A stretch of DNA of 64,000 nucleotides. It comes from Ichthyophonus hoferi. Lineage: Eukaryota; Opisthokonta; Ichthyosporea; Ichthyophonida; Ichthyophonidae. Shown here in pieces: positions 37,003-50,763 of the stretch. The stretch spans positions 62,785 to 126,784 of the forward strand of contig NAOQ01000157.1 of NCBI GenBank assembly GCA_002751075.1, read 5' to 3'. Made by a program: the position numbers and the translations under genes. Position 1 is the first letter of the stretch, and each line of letters starts with the position of its first letter. Under the pieces are notes generated by a model, which did not search any database, had not been told where the DNA came from, and was given only the letters and a program-made list of their open reading frames with translations.

Positions 37003-39650
37003 GGTCAGTGATAGCTGTCTATCATATACCCCGGCCGGTTGTTGTTGCTATATAAAGTATCTTCTGTAGTTATAGCAGGGAAAGGGTGAGAGAGAGAGGG
37101 AGAAAAGGTGGGTAGGGAAGGGATGGAGGGATATACAGGAAGTCAGATGATGTACGCGGTGTAAAAAGGAAAGGTGTATGTATGTATGTATGTATGTATG
37201 TATATCTAATACCAATATAATATGATATTAAAGTATATATTAATGTTTGCTTCGATATGTAGAAGAGAAAGAAATGTATTTAAAACGAAATGGTGAGATT
37301 CCTGTATAGTTATTATTGAAACTAAGGCCTAAGTGCCCTGTATAAAAAGTGAAACATATTAAAAGATATTTATCTGTAAATCATATCATACAACTGCGTG
37401 TATGTATTGTTCTATACTGCACCTATATATGTATATATATTTCTGGTGAGATATGATATATGACAACAGAAACTCTCGGTTGTAATGATGAAAAAGAACT
37501 ACAAGGCATTGTACAATGAATGTAGCATAGAGCAACATTGTATGACTATCATAACCAGCTCTACTCGGACTAGCGTGCGTATATAATACTTAATGCTTAA
37601 CCGGTAATAATCAACAAGATAAAAAATATCAAAAACGCAGTTAAAAAAAATACATTGAAGGAGAATAAATGAAATACTTATGCTTGTTCTATTGGAGTCA
37701 TATCTGAAATACAACAAGGTTATCTGGTAGGTAGACATAGAGCACGTGGATAGCCAACCACTAGTGTCGAATAAAAATTAAACAACTAGTAACACCCAAA
37801 TATAAAGTTATGTTAAAATGATAAAAGCTTATGTTAAAAAAAAAAAGACTAAGACACCAACAACTTCTACAGGTCTCATTAAGGACAACTCTGCATAAGT
37901 TTGATCAATTAGATAAATCTAAAGGACTATAAGAATGCATCGAAATAAAAAGCAACGCATGAGCAAGTGTAGATTTCAACGTACGAAATCCTGCTTTAAT
38001 AAATGCATTCATGTCTATAAAGATTTTAGGTTATATAAATATATAAAATAAAACAATTACCCCAATCACCTCACCTTTTGCTGAAGTCCTTGTCCTCAAA
38101 AAAAAATGAGTCCTTTCACACCCAACGTAACTATGATTCTGATATATCCCCTATAAACAGGTACTGTGTTTAAGTTTTTATTTTTAAAATAAGACAGGAG
38201 CCACTCGTGTTATAATACCGAGTAACCTCTCTATTCTTCTGTAAACACAGACACCTAGGATAAAAAAAAATAAGAAGAAAAAAGAATGTAACTTGTTCCT
38301 TTCCCTTCTAGTTGCAGCACTTTACAAAGTCGATCACTCTTTATCCATTAAAACCTAAACCTATAAAGATAAAATAGCTTGTAACGTAAAGCCTGTAATG
38401 TAGTGTAAATGTATGTTATTAAGTGTATAGAATAAGGTATAACTCTGAGAGGCGACCTTTCCCTAAGCGCAACATGACCTATATCCGGGTACTAATAAAG
38501 AAAAATATGATAATTCGAGTATTATAGATATGCTTGCATGCATGTTCCAGAGGACCATGATCTTAATTATTTTAACTAATTACTCATTAGCGCTAGAAGC
38601 TTGGTGTACAAGATTTTGCGGTTAATATTGGTCTTTTTTTTTCTTGGAAATTTAGGCAAAACTATTTGGCTCGTTCCGATTGCAATTTTAATTACTTAAC
38701 GTTTACACCATCCAAACAATATTTATTTTAAAATCCAATTTGACCCAATAGGGGATACCTGTTACGCGAGCCGGCTCATGACGTCGCGAGGCTGCGATCA
38801 ATCCCACTTGTTCTATAAATCTGTAATTAAGAAACAATTAAAGCTTTCTCAGTGGCAGACGACTGGCTTCTATTTGATTATGGTCTAGTACAAAATTGTA
38901 TGTATTGGCCATATGTTGTGTTACAGTATTGGTACCAGTCCTACGAGATAGCATAACTAAAGTTACATGGAAGAGAGGCTAAATGCAGAAAGCAAACACT
39001 GCCCTTAAATAGTCACTTATATGCTTGAAATTTACGTATTAAAAAGCGGAACTGAACAAATCTGTAAGTAGACCCTTATAAATATATTATTGGTAGCAAT
39101 TTAAAACTTTATGTCGCTCTACCATTGTAGATATCATAATGTATATTATGACAATTACATTTTTGGATTGGCAAATGGCTGGAGACATTTTTACATTAGG
39201 CCTGATTAGATAGCATGTCCTATGGAGCTAATAATAGGGTGCCTGGCTTACCATTTGAATTTTATACGCTATAGTAGTTCAATATGATTAACTAATCATT
39301 TTGACTGAAACAATTACAGTCCCAATCAAAATTATAAGCACTCCTACTTGTCAATTAAAATTAAAATTAAAAATATTAACCACTAGGAGCGGACAGTTAA
39401 TAAATCACGACTGAAAAACTCAGACAAAATACAATGGAATTTAACATTTATAACAACAGCTATACTAATTCGCAACAACGAATTGATCTTGGATCTATCT
39501 TTCCCGGCCAATAAAAGAACACATCCAATCATCAGTATGTGATAAAAGCACGAGCCCGGTAGCCGCTACGATATGCGTGTGAAGTATGTATAATGCTAAG
39601 TATTTCCGTGGCGAAATTGTAATTATAAAATTGTTAACACGCGACTTGGG
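37003..39650. other. Intergenic, possible upstream exon of the MiT/TFE gene
   Basis: Contains an ATGT run at 37174-37202 and one member of a two-copy inverted repeat (38842-38965). No start exon could be proved. Minus-strand splice-like signals near 37695 and 38090 give either an immediate stop or no start codon. Confidence 0.35.
38842..38965 (+). repeat. Interspersed repeat family B, copy 1
   Basis: Matches 46509-46662 in inverted orientation. Shared blocks are 'aagctt.ctcagtggc', 'ggcttctatttgattatggtctagtac', 'tgtattggcc.tatgttgt', 'ttggtaccagtcctacgag.tagc' and 'taactaaa'. This copy lacks about 25 bases present in the other. No coding frame; the class is unknown. Confidence 0.75.
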
Positions 39651-40045
39651 GTAATAATATTTTTTTTGAGTATAATGAGTAGAAACAAGAGTGCTCCTGT
39701 AACCTTTATTTGTTTATAAGGAGAGGGAGTGCAAAATTAAGGGGCTTTTTAACGTGTTCCTTAATATACGCAGAATACAGTCAAATATGCTGACACATTT
39801 TTCTTATTAAACAAGTCTAGAGGATTTTTCTTAGGCAAAATACATAGTAATGAGTGAGTTATCGAAATCTCTGGCATTGGCTGGTTCAATTTTTGATCGA
39901 GCATCTTGCCATTTAACACCAATAGATCACATTAAATACTTTTTCTAGGTGACATATACAATAATAATTGCTAATAATGCGGTTGAATAATTATTGCTGT
40001 ATAAGAAATGCCTAAATTAATTAAATATTCCTTCTTTAACACTCC
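39651..40045 (+). repeat. Interspersed repeat family A, copy 4
   Basis: Same orientation as copy 3. Recognised by 'gagtgctcctgtaacc', 'ggcattggctggttcaattttt', 'catttaacaccaatagatc' and an AT-rich tail ending 'tctttaacac'. The first about 150 bases of the unit, with the 'ccacacgtagaggtcag' end, are missing. It is the most diverged copy. Confidence 0.7.
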
Positions 40046-40430
40046 ACAGGCCTAGGCGGATTGTTTTACCTAAGGCATAAAAAATATGGAAAAGGAACAT
40101 GAAAAGAACCTTAACATGGTAACTACTTAGATGTAGGCTTGTGCCTCACAATGAACTAGATGATCACTGAAAACATTCAGAAATAACTGTGGCATAGTAT
40201 CCAATGTCAAAAAATAAAAAATAAAAATAATGGGCGATAGATCACCAATCTTTATTTTATTTGTTCTTGCTCGCTCTGGCTCGGGCTCTCTCTTGGCTCC
40301 GTTGTAGTTTGACATTGGGGGTTACCCAGTTGTTTTGTACATTATCTTGGATCTTGGAGTCACTTTGAAGCTGGAAATATTGATAGTTCAAATGCAGATT
40401 TGAAGACTGCGTAGATGTAAAAAAATTGAC

Positions 40431-40981
40431 TCTCCACACGTAAAAATCAGTGAATGAATGCAGAGTTGGGGTAAAGTACCTCCGACATTCGTGAGTCATT
40501 AACTTCATAAAATTATTCGGTTTGGTGACCATGATAAACTATTGAAGCTTTCTCTGCTACCATGTTGGGAGATAGTAAGTAGACATAAGCGCTCCTGTGA
40601 CCTATATTCGTTTACAAGAAAGGAAGTACCGAATTAAAGAGTGTTTCATCACGTCCCTTTGCATACACGGAGTACAGAGATGCTAATACACATCCTTATT
40701 ATTAAACAAGCCTGCAGGACTGATCTTAGACAGGATGCCTAACTAATGTTTTCTGGACCCAAAACATAAACATAAATCTGAAATGGCTTATTATATAGTT
40801 GCGGGGCCTGTCATTGGCTAACTCAATTTTGATCGGTCATCTTGGATTGCCATTTAACACCAATAGATTGCACTAATTATTTATTCCAGACTACTTATGT
40901 AATAATAATTGCTAATAATATTAAATGATTATAGCCATTTAAAGAAATACCTAAATTATTTATATATTCCTGTTTCAACAT
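40431..40981 (+). repeat. Interspersed repeat family A, copy 5
   Basis: Near full length, same orientation as copies 3 and 4, starting 'ctctccacacgtaaaaatcagtg'. It keeps 'ctttctctgctaccatgttggg', 'ccctttgcatacacggagtac', 'acaggatgcctaactaatg', 'cttggattgccatttaacaccaatag' and the AT-rich tail to 'ctgtttcaaca'. It lies less than 400 bases after copy 4. Confidence 0.8.
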
Positions 40982-41580
40982 ATTTCATTGTGTGGCTGAA
41001 GCTGAAGAGAGTTATTTCTCTGTAATGTTACACCACAAAACAACAAATATTTCAGGAGTCGAAGGGAGAGTAAGTGTATAATTATTAACAATAATTGGCT
41101 GGGGAATTTTAATGTAGAAGTATGATTCAATGGCTGAACACAATCTACATTGACCAGCAGTATATATATAAAGGTAGTATATCCTTGAATAAAATATTGG
41201 TATCGCGTATACATGTATTAGTTTACATAGTGAGGACACTACGAAAAAGTGTATATGGTAGTTAACTGTTAAATATAGGAATGATAGGGACCCATATACC
41301 CATGTCCGTGCGTATGCATATAAATATATACACATGCACGTATTTTACTCCATCACTTGCCACCTTATCCATCTAATTGCTTTTATCTCTCTTTATCATC
41401 ATCGTACTGTTACCTACGCACACCATTACAATAATCCAGACGTATAAATGCATGCATGCATACATATATGCATACTATCACTCTACCACTCTATTCCCAA
41501 ATGCAAAGCAAGTATCCTTCTTATCCAAACAAACTAATCATGATATGAAAAATAAAAAGAGCCTACAAACAACCAACAAT

Positions 41581-44500
41581 CTACAGTGCGGTTCCTCTCT
41601 CCAAACTTTGTTTGATCTCAGATGCATGTTGGCCAAAGAACCGCTCAGTTTTCTTATTAAAGCGAGCATTTCTCTCGTTGATATAATCTATGTCGGCGTC
41701 CTCATGGAAGGCACGGCGACGACTAAACTTTTCACGTTTATCAATCCTGGACAGGGCACATATAGTGGGTTAGAATGAAGTAGTATAGAGTAATACATGA
41801 TATGAGAAAGAGTATGTTGATAGATTTGTACAGATTAGTATAGATCAGTTGGTGCATATATAGGCAAGTAAGGTAGGTGTGGGTTAAAGAACGAATGGTA
41901 TAAAGACAGGAAGGATGAGGTGAGAGTGAGAGTGAAAATGTGTAAATACATGTATGTTGTCTCGGGTGGAATAGAGAAAGCAAGAAAGATGAAAACAACT
42001 GCATTTGAAGAGTAAGAAGAGGAAACACGGGACAGGTAGGCAGGAAAGAAACAAAAATAAAGATAAATTAAATAGATGAAAATAGAGAAAGATGCATATT
42101 CTGAAAAAATAAAAGTGATGTCTAACAAAGAAAAAGGATGCATATCGAGTGGTTATGGAAAAGAAGGAATAATAATCCCTTTCTTTAGTATTGCATATTA
42201 AGGGAAATAGGAAGGAGTAAAGAGAGAGAAAAGGGTCAAAGAGAGTACTGTATACTTGTAAATGTGTATGTATGTATGTGTGAATAATAGTATGTATATA
42301 TATAAAGACGAATCAATACCAAATACTTCACTTAGTAAGCAAGATAAATATAATATTTAATAAATAGGAATTAGGCACGTACTGTTTGTGCAAGTCGTCT
42401 ACCAAACGATCAATATTTTTCTCGGGCACCTTGGCAAACATACCGTATGTCAAACTATCAGCATCAGCATAAAAATCATCACCCCTAATAATAGATTATG
42501 CAGGGCAAGTTTTGGGATTAGTATTACCAAATAGAGACGGTATATCCGTCATTGGATATATGATTATGGAGATTAACCCGCATTGATTAATAAAAATTAA
42601 CATAACGTCATAGGGCCTATATGAAGGTCTTAAAATATATAGTGTTAATTAGGAAATTTTTATTTGATTACATCGAGATAAAGACCCAGGCACAATGGCC
42701 ACCAATAAAATTGTATCAAGTGATACAATCAAGTAACTTTAATAATGACATCTCATAACACAACCTCTATAATGAGTTTCTACACAGATAACATAATCAA
42801 TTTTTAAATATTTCTGTGGACCAACCAAAATGGATGAAAAATATCGTTGCCCCAAAAGATACTTAACAATTGCGTAAAGGTCATTCAAGAACAAATAACA
42901 ACAAGACCCTTTCATCATCAACATATAGTTATTATATATATATATTCAAGTACGCTAATACCTTATACAGGTATATATATATAAGAATGGGATAGAGCGT
43001 GCATGGGTATTCTAGATATAATATCGTAAAGAAAGGGGAAGGGGAAAGAGCAGCAAGTAAGCCAGCCATCCTACCATTTCTGCTTTGACTCTTCGTATGA
43101 CTCCTCATCCGGTTTCATCTGTTTAGTCAGTCGCTTATACTGACGGTACTGTGCCTGCTTGTAGTCTAAGGAAGGAAAGCAAAACATATCAACATAAAAA
43201 TATCTATCAACATATGTTAATATGTTATCATATCATAGTGATGCAACATTGCTATTATTGTCATATGTGTGTATACTCTATTATACTCTCGCTTACAGAA
43301 ACCTGTATATAGAGAACACAAAAGTAACTCCTACCTGAGAACCCCATATCAGGTGTTTTCTTGCGATTTTTCTCATCAATCTTATCTGCATCAACAGCCT
43401 CAACCTCTAAAGCCTTCAACCGATCATAATCTAGCCCTTTACTCTCCGCATCCTAGAAAGAGTATATGAATGTTAATGCGATAGACTATATATTAGGACA
43501 TATGTATGTGTATGTGTATGCGTATGTACATAAATAAAAATATAATAAAACACTAAAATATAGTTAACGTAGTACATATAGTACATATATATCACCATGG
43601 TAACCAGGATACTTCTTCCTCTTATACCTTCACTCTATTGTCTCGGTGCTATGCCTCCCCAAGTACATATCCTGTCTCCTACTGGTTGTTTACCTTTCTT
43701 TGCATCATGCGACCAATCACATCATACTACAGCTCCCTTTCGACAAGCATCAACCAATGAAATAAATAGCATGCTAAAAGAGGGTAGGGGGGTAGATGCA
43801 CATAAAAATATATAACATAGTTTCTAAGCAATTTTTGGCATTTAACTATGTCTTTATATAGAATAATGCTTCAGTCAATGCATGTGGTCTTTAATAGCAA
43901 CCTAATTAGGCTAAATATGGGCAATTTAAATCACCAATATAAGCCAACACATCAAATCCTATATCATACTATACTATATCTCGGAAACAAGCATGTTATT
44001 TATGATTTTTTTAGTAAAAGACATCAACTATTGTAGTGCAAACATATACCCTTTTAGCCTCTTCATCAGCTAACTCCCACTCCACCCGTCTCTTCTTTGC
44101 CTCCCAGTTCTTAGGTAGTTTATTCCTTTTATCCTCTTCTATTACTTCTCTTCTGTTTAGGTTACTGGCTTCATTCTGGAAAATGGATTGGGTTGGTTAT
44201 AGGCAACTATTATATAGTTTGTGATAGATAAAGAGGAGGAGGGAGTTGGAGAGAGATGGGGGGAGAAGACGTACAAAGATTGTTATAATATAATTTAATA
44301 TAACATAATAGAATTTAATAACACAAATTACAAAAAAAAAAATAACAAGCATAAACACAAACATCAGTTAGTAACCTAACAATAACTAAAATAATAATAA
44401 CTATATACATACCCTTCTTAGTTTTAGGTCCTGCAATTTCCTCAATCTCTCCTCTTTTGCAATCTGACTAGGTGTCTTTGCCTTTGTTTGGTTAATTTGG

Positions 44501-45241
44501 TTAACACCAGTAGGTACATTATCTTCATCTTCATCATCTATGGGAATTTGGTCGATATTCTGATAGTCTGAGGTGAGGGGAGAGCAGGGTAGAGGAGAGG
44601 GGGAGAAGGATGAGTGTAGGAAAAGGCTTTCAAATATATATCTATATCCATATCTATATCTTTATACATGTTTATATCTCTATTATTATCTCCATCTATA
44701 TCTATAGAAAGAAAAATATAAAGAGGACTATAGATAGATTGAGATAGATATAAGTACAAATCCAAGCGCACTAACATATATATTGACAACCAGCTGGACT
44801 CGCCAGAATAATACAGAGTACCAAGGAATAATAAACAGGGAAGGACACCAAGAGGCTTTAACTAGGACTTAACTAACCTACAGCCTTTCGTACTACTAAT
44901 AAAATAAAATAAAATAAAATAACGTGATACACACAACAACACGCAATGTTTAAGGTAGTGAATGTAAGAGAAAATAAATGGTCCACTTACCGTAGTAACA
45001 CGACCATTTTACCTATAACATGTAGAAAACTAAAAAAATAATTTATTATAGACGTCAACTCTTTTCAAAACCAAACATACCATCATATAAGAAATGAAAT
45101 GCTAGAGGTGGAGTGTGGTCAACTCTAAACAGACCACATGCATTCTAATCGTTTATGGAGCAACCGCAAAATAATATAAACATAGGTTAAACAGTTATTA
45201 GAAGGGCCTGAATGCATTAATATCACTATCTTACCTGTCAT
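41581..45241 (-). CDS. SYF2: SYF2 pre-mRNA splicing factor
   Basis: Coding exons on the minus strand are 45241-45235 (only ATGACAG), 44567-44413, 44175-44050, 43452-43335, 43165-43075, 42484-42383 and 41746-41581. The phases all agree and give 254 residues, against 243 in human. Signature stretches are [91 protein letters not shown] and the C-terminus [12 protein letters not shown], each close to human SYF2. SYF2 belongs to the Prp19/NTC-associated part of the catalytic spliceosome, in the nucleus, and is largely helical and charged. The N-terminus is acidic ([12 protein letters not shown]) and shorter than in vertebrates. The start exon was chosen because it is the nearest upstream ATG that supplies phase 1 with a consensus GTAAGA donor. 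The nearer ATG at about 45014 does not give the right phase. A different first exon remains possible. Confidence 0.96.
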
Positions 45242-46508
45242 GCTTGCAGTGATTTTTGTTTCAGTAACGGTTGTCTTCACAGTACTTAAAAAAAATCAAA
45301 ATTAACTATGTAAGTATTGTTATGATTAAACTATTATAAATACTCGCTTTTGTTTATATTGTTAATATAATTTAAGTAGGCTATGTATGCTTCAGAAAAA
45401 ATTTATATATATACATATATATATATATATGTGTGTGTGTACGTACATATATTTGCATGTGTAGATTATATATAGTTACGTATATACTAGCATACTTTAA
45501 AAAACGTAATTTAGATAAGCTACTATTGATAGTGACGTCACCTTTACTACGAGTGCTGTCACGCATAATGAGATATTGTCACGCATATTATGACCTGTAT
45601 GCCATCCGCATTGATATATGAAAAATCATGAGCTGAAAACCAATGGCTAAGGTACAGTGGGAGGAAAGAAGGAAACCTATCATAAAATATTAAGTTGGCT
45701 TATATGTAAACTTCTTACTACTGTCATTATTGTAATAGATCAACTTTTCTATAAATTTTATAACTATAAGTATTACTACAATTATCATTACAAATATAAC
45801 AACAATAACAATTATAACTACTGCAACTATATATTATAACTACGAAAATTACTATAACTAATATAATTCCACAATCCCATTTGAATTGTATATGGAGCTA
45901 AATGAGCACCTTAAAGCTGCTTTATTGCATTGCTTTAACGTTAAAATCCTATTACATATGATGCAGTAGCCTACAAAATAACGTAAAAACATGAACAACT
46001 GAAAATGGTACACCGGCTATCAATGCTGAAATGGTCGCCCTAGTAACCTTAAGGTTAAATTATAAAACGGGTCCATCTTTCATATAAAAAATACATTTTC
46101 AGCCCGGTACCTCAGTATGCAAGGTTATGTTGGAACGCCATATAAACAGTCAACGGGTATAAACGCCAAGTGATTTGACTCAATCTAAACAATGTATAGC
46201 TTATAATTGATAAAGGCAGACAGTTAATGATGTTGTAAAAATTTGAATAATTTAAATGCTCAACTATACTATTAGTTAGTACACTGCGCATTTATCCAAA
46301 CGGCAGATTTCTTTCAAATATGACGTCGTTGTTATGATTTTTGACATGATTGATATTATTATTGAAGAGCCACCCCAGTTCCATTCAAATTAGTTATCAC
46401 ATGCGAGGCCTTAATCAAATTGCTTTTTATTCTTTCTTAGAATAATAAAGGGCCTATAGTAAGAGGTCTGGTTGGATTGTATATGATTATATATGTAATT
46501 AAATGTCG

Positions 46509-46662
46509 TAAGTTTAGTTAGGCTAACTCGTAGGACTGGTACCAATAATCTAAAACAACATAGGGCCAATACAACCATAAAAATCTTGTACTAGACCATA
46601 ATCAAATAGAAGCCACTTAGAGTTGAGGCAAATTGGAGACTTCCGCCACTGAGGAAGCTTAA
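46509..46662 (-). repeat. Interspersed repeat family B, copy 2 (inverted)
   Basis: Reverse complement of 38842-38965 with an additional segment of about 25 bases ('gaagtctccaatttgcctcaa') next to the 'ctcagtggc' end. Roughly 85% similar over the shared parts by eye. Confidence 0.75.
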
Positions 46663-47489
46663 ATTATTTTTTCCTTGCAAATTTTTAAAACATATATTAA
46701 ATGATTTGTTGATAAAGCGATAATTGTAGTTATTGGCATGTCTCTTTCTTGAGCCAGTACACAAATATCCCATCTACTATATTGATATTAAGACAAGGTT
46801 GTCAGAGTAATTAAAGTGCATAGTATTATTAATATAGCCAGTAGTTCAAATGACCTCCAGTTTTAATATAAAAGGTCACAATAGGTCCCACTACCTGGCT
46901 TGCGGGCTAACTTACTGATATTAGTTAATCAATTTTTATGTAAGATGCGTGACTAGCTATATACCAGAGAAATTTGTTGGAGAGATGATGGTAACAGGAA
47001 AGGCACGGTTTGGGCTTTAGGGGAAACAACAATCTATAAATTACCTAACTACATCTGGTAATACAAAAGCTTTATTTTGAAAGGAATAGCTATTTCTGTG
47101 CTGTGCAAATACACGACTATACTGTAATAGAATCCAGTGTTGTTGCTTTTCAAAACAAAAAAAAAAACAGAAAAGGAAGAAGGGAAAAAAAAAGGTTGCA
47201 TAGTAACAAGTACTGTACTATGCACATATATCGTTTGGCATATATTCAAAATTACCAGTCTGTCTCCTGAATAGAAACAGGTTTGAGCATCTGTCATCTA
47301 TCATCTATCATAAATGGTAAAAGCTGAAAAATAAATGGCAAAGCTAATGGCCACAAAAATAACATTTGTTATTGTGGTAAATGTAGGACGAATAACTTTG
47401 TAACGATGTATATTATTGCAGCAAATTGATGGATAGAATAAGGTTTGGCTGCAACAAAGACCACGGAAATGAAGGGGAAAAACAAATTC

Positions 47490-47515
47490 AAAAAAAAAAA
47501 AAAAAAAAAAAAAAA
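47490..47515 (+). repeat. Poly(A) tract, 26 bases
   Basis: Uninterrupted A run. No SINE-like body or target-site duplication was recognised upstream. Confidence 0.9.
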
Positions 47516-48061
47516 CAGCTAGGATAAATTATAACACAAACCACAAACCTTAAAGCAATAGCAACTTACTAATAATAAATAACATCATCTCAAACAAAAA
47601 AGATAGAGTATGAGTAATATGCTAAAGAAAGTAAATTAATACAAATTATACAACGAGAAACAATCGGGAATGATTTGTGGATGAGGAAGTGGTTGTTGAA
47701 AAATCAACGCTTTAGGGCAGTAAATATATAATATGAAATAAAATAATGGCACATACACCGCAAGTATAGTCCAATATTCTATCTGAGTTTATTCTTATGT
47801 GGTACAATTTTTAAATACAAACCGAGAAATTCGTTATCACCTTGTGTATCATAAGCACATTCCCATACAAGCCAATATAACATGCATAAAATTTAACAAC
47901 GTATATGTATTGGATATAAAGTCTAAATTATTCTAAATAAATGTCGTCATATAAGGTATTATTCTCCCTGGCCTCCTCGTCATATTTTTCTTATCCCACA
48001 CCAAAAACAAAATAAAACTATCATATTATAATAGTTATGGTTATTTATATACATACTATAT

Positions 48062-50763
48062 CTATATCTTAACACCATACCATCCTAGGATTGTCTGACT
48101 CATATTCCATTGCAATACAAGAGAGATAATGTATATCAAAATAACCAGGATAATTGGCATAAGGAAAACAGTGGTATTGCCAAGAAAGGGTAGCTCTCTG
48201 TATCCTAGGAAGGTAATGTAGATGTAGTAACTGCAGACAGACACAGTAATCAGTTTGTAACAACTACCTAATAATGTATAATCATAATATGAATATTAAA
48301 AAAAGTAAATAAATGATAGTAACACATACACATACATATATGTATGTATGTGTGGATGTGGGTGTACAGATGTGTACATGTATGTGTACATGTATATATG
48401 CATGATTAAGTATCTATCTCTATAATTATACAAGCATAAATACACATCAACTTACCTTATAGCTACCAAATAAAGACTGTTGGAAACCACAACTGCTATG
48501 ATACTATCCAAGGTAATAACAGGCATTAGAATCAACTGGAGTCCGTGTAGAATCAACAACAATGGAAAGAAACTGTTGCAGTGTACGTCAAAAGCATATG
48601 CCCACTCAACATTCTCCGGGACGGAGTGTGGTACGGATTGCCTATGGTGTGTGTGTATGTGTATATATGTACATGTGTAAGTGTGTGCATATGAATGGGT
48701 ATGAATATATATATAGATAAATGCATATAAGGATGTAGATGTCTTACTTATAGTAAGTTTGAGTAGCATAGGAGAGGCCGTAAATGAGTGCAAATATACA
48801 GTGTTGACATCAGAATTTGTAAAACAAGATACGCTGAGGAAGAGAATCAATTCTGACCTAAGATATTTGTTGGCTATAGTCCAGCATATAGTAGCAATGA
48901 TTGCGCCGATACCCACACAATCCACCAAGATAACATACAACGTGAAGGCTAAAAACTTCCACCATGGAAACCAGAAATAGATGGAGAAGGCGAAGGAGGT
49001 TATACATAGAGAGGCTGGGTGTGGATAATATATTAGTTGCTGGAATAGGAATAAGATAGCTGAGTAAGATACTGTATTATAGAACAAGAAAAAGAAATTA
49101 AATATAAAAATAATGTAGGGTAATAGTAGTGTACATAGGAAAAGAAAAAAGAAAAAGAAAATGGTGTTATAAGTTGGTAATTCTGTATTATCGGTACAAT
49201 GTATAAAACATGACATTACATTAAATTATAAACCAGCATAAGTTACTATCTCTTTATATATATCTCTGTTCATGTATCTACATGTATGTATGCACCCTGG
49301 TCTCTTCAATCTGTTAGTTTACGTTTATAAAAATATTCATTTCTGTGTTGCTTACTTTTATTCTCAAATTTTCACCCATGAATGAACAAGATGACTAGTA
49401 TATGGTATATGCCGTATAAACTGTTTTACATCTCTACCCCTCTGCATAATAACTTCCTATATATATATATATGTAAATGCATGTATGTGTATATGTATGT
49501 ATATGTGTATGTGTATGTGTATGCATGCATTTTCGCAAATATTCCAGTAAACTCACATCTCTCCTCTATATAATTCATGTGTACGTGTATGTGCAAATAT
49601 AAACGTGTACATGAGAATATAATTAGACAGCTATATATAGAAAGGCAGTGTATGGTATACACTTGTATATACAATACTAACCAGCCAATAACACCAGGAA
49701 GGCGGGATCATCACGAGCCCATTGGTTCTTTGTCTGTTTTTGATATTGGAAGTTTCTATATACTCTATGTGGGGCTGTGCATAATTTCAAACCAATTAGA
49801 AACGACAATGTAGCATTCACTTCTCCTTGCTGATATATTACCCATCAATGACATAATATCTCGCTTCGTGAAAAAATAAATACTTATTCTTTTGCGTCTT
49901 ACTTCTACTTAACTTACCTCAAAAAACAAAATAGTATTTCTTATTCTGGCATCAAACAGATATAAACAACCAGATTCCATATCTCAATACATTGGAAAGT
50001 ATGGGCACAAAGGGAAAAAGAAATAGCACAACAGAAGAAAGAAAAGGACGTCGATGAGAAAATGAGAAAATGTTGTTTTCTGAAAGGAGAAATAGAAGTG
50101 GGTATAAAATAATGCCTCATAAATAGAATTGGAGTAATACTCAAGGGTAAGATTGTGTGTTGATCTATGTGTGTGGTTCTGAAGGTGTTTATGTGCATGA
50201 TAATTTGTAGATATTATCGGTGTGTGCTTTTTAGAGGTAAAATATAATGACAAAAATATAATTGAAACGTAGGGACAATAAAAATATGGCTAATGAAAAT
50301 ATGTGCATGGTCTTTGTCCTTTTCACCTCCACCTAAACTTGAAACATTGAGAGAGCAAAGCTAGCAGAAAAAAAGTAAGTTCTAGAGGTGTAAATATGAC
50401 GTGTCTTTTTGTTTTTAAGAGCTCGTATCCATTAGTGTTCTGTGTAGGTGTGAGGGACGTGTGCAAGCGTTTAATTTAAAAGTATACTTTTGAAGAAAAA
50501 AATTACAGTAGTCCCGAAGCCTGCTATAGTGTGACGAGGCAAATGAAATTAAACAGAAAAGGAAAAAAAAAAAAAATGTTCACCAAGAGCTATAGAGTAA
50601 ATAGAAGATGAATTCACCTACCAATGCACAAATCTCTCATCTGATAGAACGCTACTTCAAAATCCAATTGTCTGAAACTCAACAGTCGTGTAAGAAATTT
50701 GTGTCGCCTATTTGGACTTCGTATCCTTCCCCTCGCCTGGTTTACAGGTAATACAGGCGGCAT
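48062..50763 (-). CDS. UNC50: UNC-50 homologue, Golgi/ER multi-pass membrane protein
   Basis: Exons on the minus strand are 50763-50622, 49774-49682, 49014-48858, 48641-48456 and 48230-48062. They agree in phase and give 248 residues (human 259). Recognisable stretches are LTRLLSFRQLDFEVAFYQM, APHRVYRNFQYQKQTKNQWA with RDDPAFLVLL, VILVDCVGIGAIIATICW, NKYL, VEWAYAFDVHCNSFFPLLLI and YYIYITFLGYRELPFL. Several hydrophobic segments fit the five-span topology of the family. UNC50 resides in the Golgi/ER and promotes assembly or trafficking of nicotinic receptors in worms and GBF1/Arf-dependent transport. The first exon is cytosolic and basic, and the start is the ATG before PPVLPVNQ. Divergence is greatest in the N-terminus and the last 20 residues. 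A 254-codon uninterrupted frame across the middle exons includes intron sequence and should not be taken as the protein. Confidence 0.95.

Larger units (their letters stand above)
45242..48061. other. Intergenic between SYF2 and UNC50
   Basis: AT-rich sequence with no exon. Contains interspersed repeat family B copy 2 (46509-46662), a poly(A) tract (47490-47515) and AAT-type low complexity (about 45770-45860). The SYF2 promoter must lie just above 45241; no recognisable core element stands out. Confidence 0.4.

Noticed and set aside
34131-37202. Repeated ATGT, TA and CT arrays as a CRISPR or satellite array
   Set aside because: They are simple microsatellites without unique spacers.
48452-49216. 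254-codon continuous frame within UNC50
   Set aside because: It reads through two UNC50 exons plus intron. Splice sites and homology show that only the exon parts are coding.
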